Origin: JACZQZ01 sp046756945
GTDB taxonomy: Bacteria > Pseudomonadota > Alphaproteobacteria > Rhodospirillales > 2-02-FULL-58-16
DNA length: 12,937 nt
Assembly: GCA_046756945.1 (NCBI GenBank)
Contig: JBHHXI010000088.1
Coordinates: forward strand, 1 to 12,937
Direction of reading: 5' to 3'
A program made the translations under genes and the position numbers. The first letter of the stretch is position 1. Every line of letters starts with the position of its first letter. The notes below the pieces were generated by a model that saw nothing but the letters and a program-made list of their open reading frames with translations, searched no databases and was not told the origin of the DNA. Positions 12,113 through 12,937 of the stretch are shown here, in pieces.

Positions 12113-12937
12113 ATGCCGTTTACGGTGAAGTTCTGGGGGGTGCGGGGCAGCATCGCGTGCGCCTCGCCCCAATACGTCAGGTACGGCGGCAACACCAGCT
12201 GCATCGAAGTGAACCTGGGGGACCACCGGTTCGTGCTCGACGCGGGGACCGGCATCCGCGGGCTGGGCCGCGAATTCCTCAGCGACGACGTGTGCGAGGC
12301 CCATATGCTTCTCACCCACACCCACTGGGACCACATCAACGGGTTTCCCTTTTTCGCCCCGGCCTTCGACGCCAAGCGCACCGTCCACATCATGGCCGGG
12401 CACCTGACGGACGGCGTCGGTATCCAGGACGTCCTCGCCAGCCAGATGACCGATCCCATGTTTCCCGTGCCCCTTGACGCCATGAAGGCCAATCTTCGTT
12501 TCGAGGACTTCACGGCAGGCGACTCGTTCCAGCTGTATCCGGACGTCAAGGTCGGGACGGTGCCCCTCAACCACCCCAACGGGGCCACCGGCTACCGCAT
12601 CGAATACGGCGGCAAGGCGGCGTGCTACGTCACCGATACCGAACACCTGCCGGGCCAGCCCGACGCCAACATCCTCGGCCTCATCGAAGGGGCCGACCTG
12701 CTGATTTACGACTGCACCTACACCGACGACGAATTCCCCGCCAAGGTGGGCTGGGGCCATTCCACGTGGCAGGAAGCCGTGCGCCTCAGCCGGGCGGCGA
12801 ACGTCAAGCGCCTCGCCATCTTCCACCACGACCCGGACCACGACGACGCCTTCATGGAGAAGCTGGAGGCCGAGGCCAGGCAGACCTGGTCGGGCACCGT
12901 GGTCGCCCGCGAGGGCATGGAACTCACCCTCGACTGA
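12113..12937 (+). CDS. Metallo-beta-lactamase-fold metal-dependent hydrolase
   Basis: Soluble 274-residue hydrolase with a two-metal centre. The motif H69-x-H71-x-D73-H74 (THTHWDH) is intact. H154 (in NHPNG), D175 (VTDTEH) and H238 or H239 (IFHHDPDH) complete the expected ligand set, and H216 (GWGHSTW) is near the site. The N-terminal MPFTVKFWGVRGS with YGGNTSC and LDAGTG is typical of the RNase Z/cyclic-nucleotide phosphodiesterase-like branch rather than true beta-lactamases. The substrate is unknown. ATG 12113 is chosen because GGAG (12101-12104) lies eight bases before it; the in-frame GTG at 12104 overlaps that site. The gene ends exactly at the window edge with its stop included. Confidence 0.88.
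   Translation: MPFTVKFWGVRGSIACASPQYVRYGGNTSCIEVNLGDHRFVLDAGTGIRGLGREFLSDDVCEAHMLLTHTHWDHINGFPFFAPAFDAKRTVHIMAGHLTDGVGIQDVLASQMTDPMFPVPLDAMKANLRFEDFTAGDSFQLYPDVKVGTVPLNHPNGATGYRIEYGGKAACYVTDTEHLPGQPDANILGLIEGADLLIYDCTYTDDEFPAKVGWGHSTWQEAVRLSRAANVKRLAIFHHDPDHDDAFMEKLEAEARQTWSGTVVAREGMELTLD

Overview
The window is GC-rich, densely coded DNA from a bacterium that is most likely an alphaproteobacterium, perhaps of Rhodospirillales type. The grounds are a Usg-family protein, an alphaproteobacterial-style RpoH, HpnN and HpnM relatives and an MlaA homologue, all with strongly GC-biased codons. No tRNA, rRNA, CRISPR array, insertion sequence or prophage gene was seen. I count twelve full-length protein genes. 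The large opposite-strand reading frames are shadows of these.

Layout. At 15-773 (minus) lies a PhyH/2-oxoglutarate-type dioxygenase. From 930 to 2148 two related CDP-alcohol phosphatidyltransferases converge and overlap at their 3' ends. At 2338-5651 an HpnN-like RND lipid exporter is followed, with a 4-base start/stop overlap, by a third CDP-alcohol phosphatidyltransferase. At 5765-7026 (minus) there is a tandem pair of HpnM/MlaC-type periplasmic lipid-binding proteins. Divergent from them is mlaA (7323-8261, plus), which ends at a strong terminator. After an AT-rich patch come an ATP-grasp ligase (8500-9435), a 421-base gene-free stretch with several regulatory-looking elements, rpoH (9857-10735), a hairpin shared between convergent genes, usg (10804-11067, minus), a SAM hydrolase of the DUF62 family (11238-11978) and a metallo-beta-lactamase-fold hydrolase (12113-12937).

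The core from about 0.9 to 8.3 kb reads as an envelope-lipid module. Three membrane enzymes have the head-group transferase signature, one RND pump has the build of a hopanoid/lipid exporter, two periplasmic carriers could take lipid across the periplasm, and an MlaA channel sits in the outer membrane. This combined role is inferred from gene content and adjacency. The lipid is unknown, no hopanoid-synthesis enzyme is in view, and no MlaDEF inner-membrane complex is present.

Points most worth a second look: the first transferase has no normal start codon at its homologous N-terminus, only an ATA behind a good Shine-Dalgarno; the second transferase has lost the fourth catalytic aspartate; MlaA has no lipobox cysteine; a tandem repeat before the hpnM pair doubles as a sigma-32-like promoter; and the rpoH leader holds a tiny open reading frame with a strong ribosome site.
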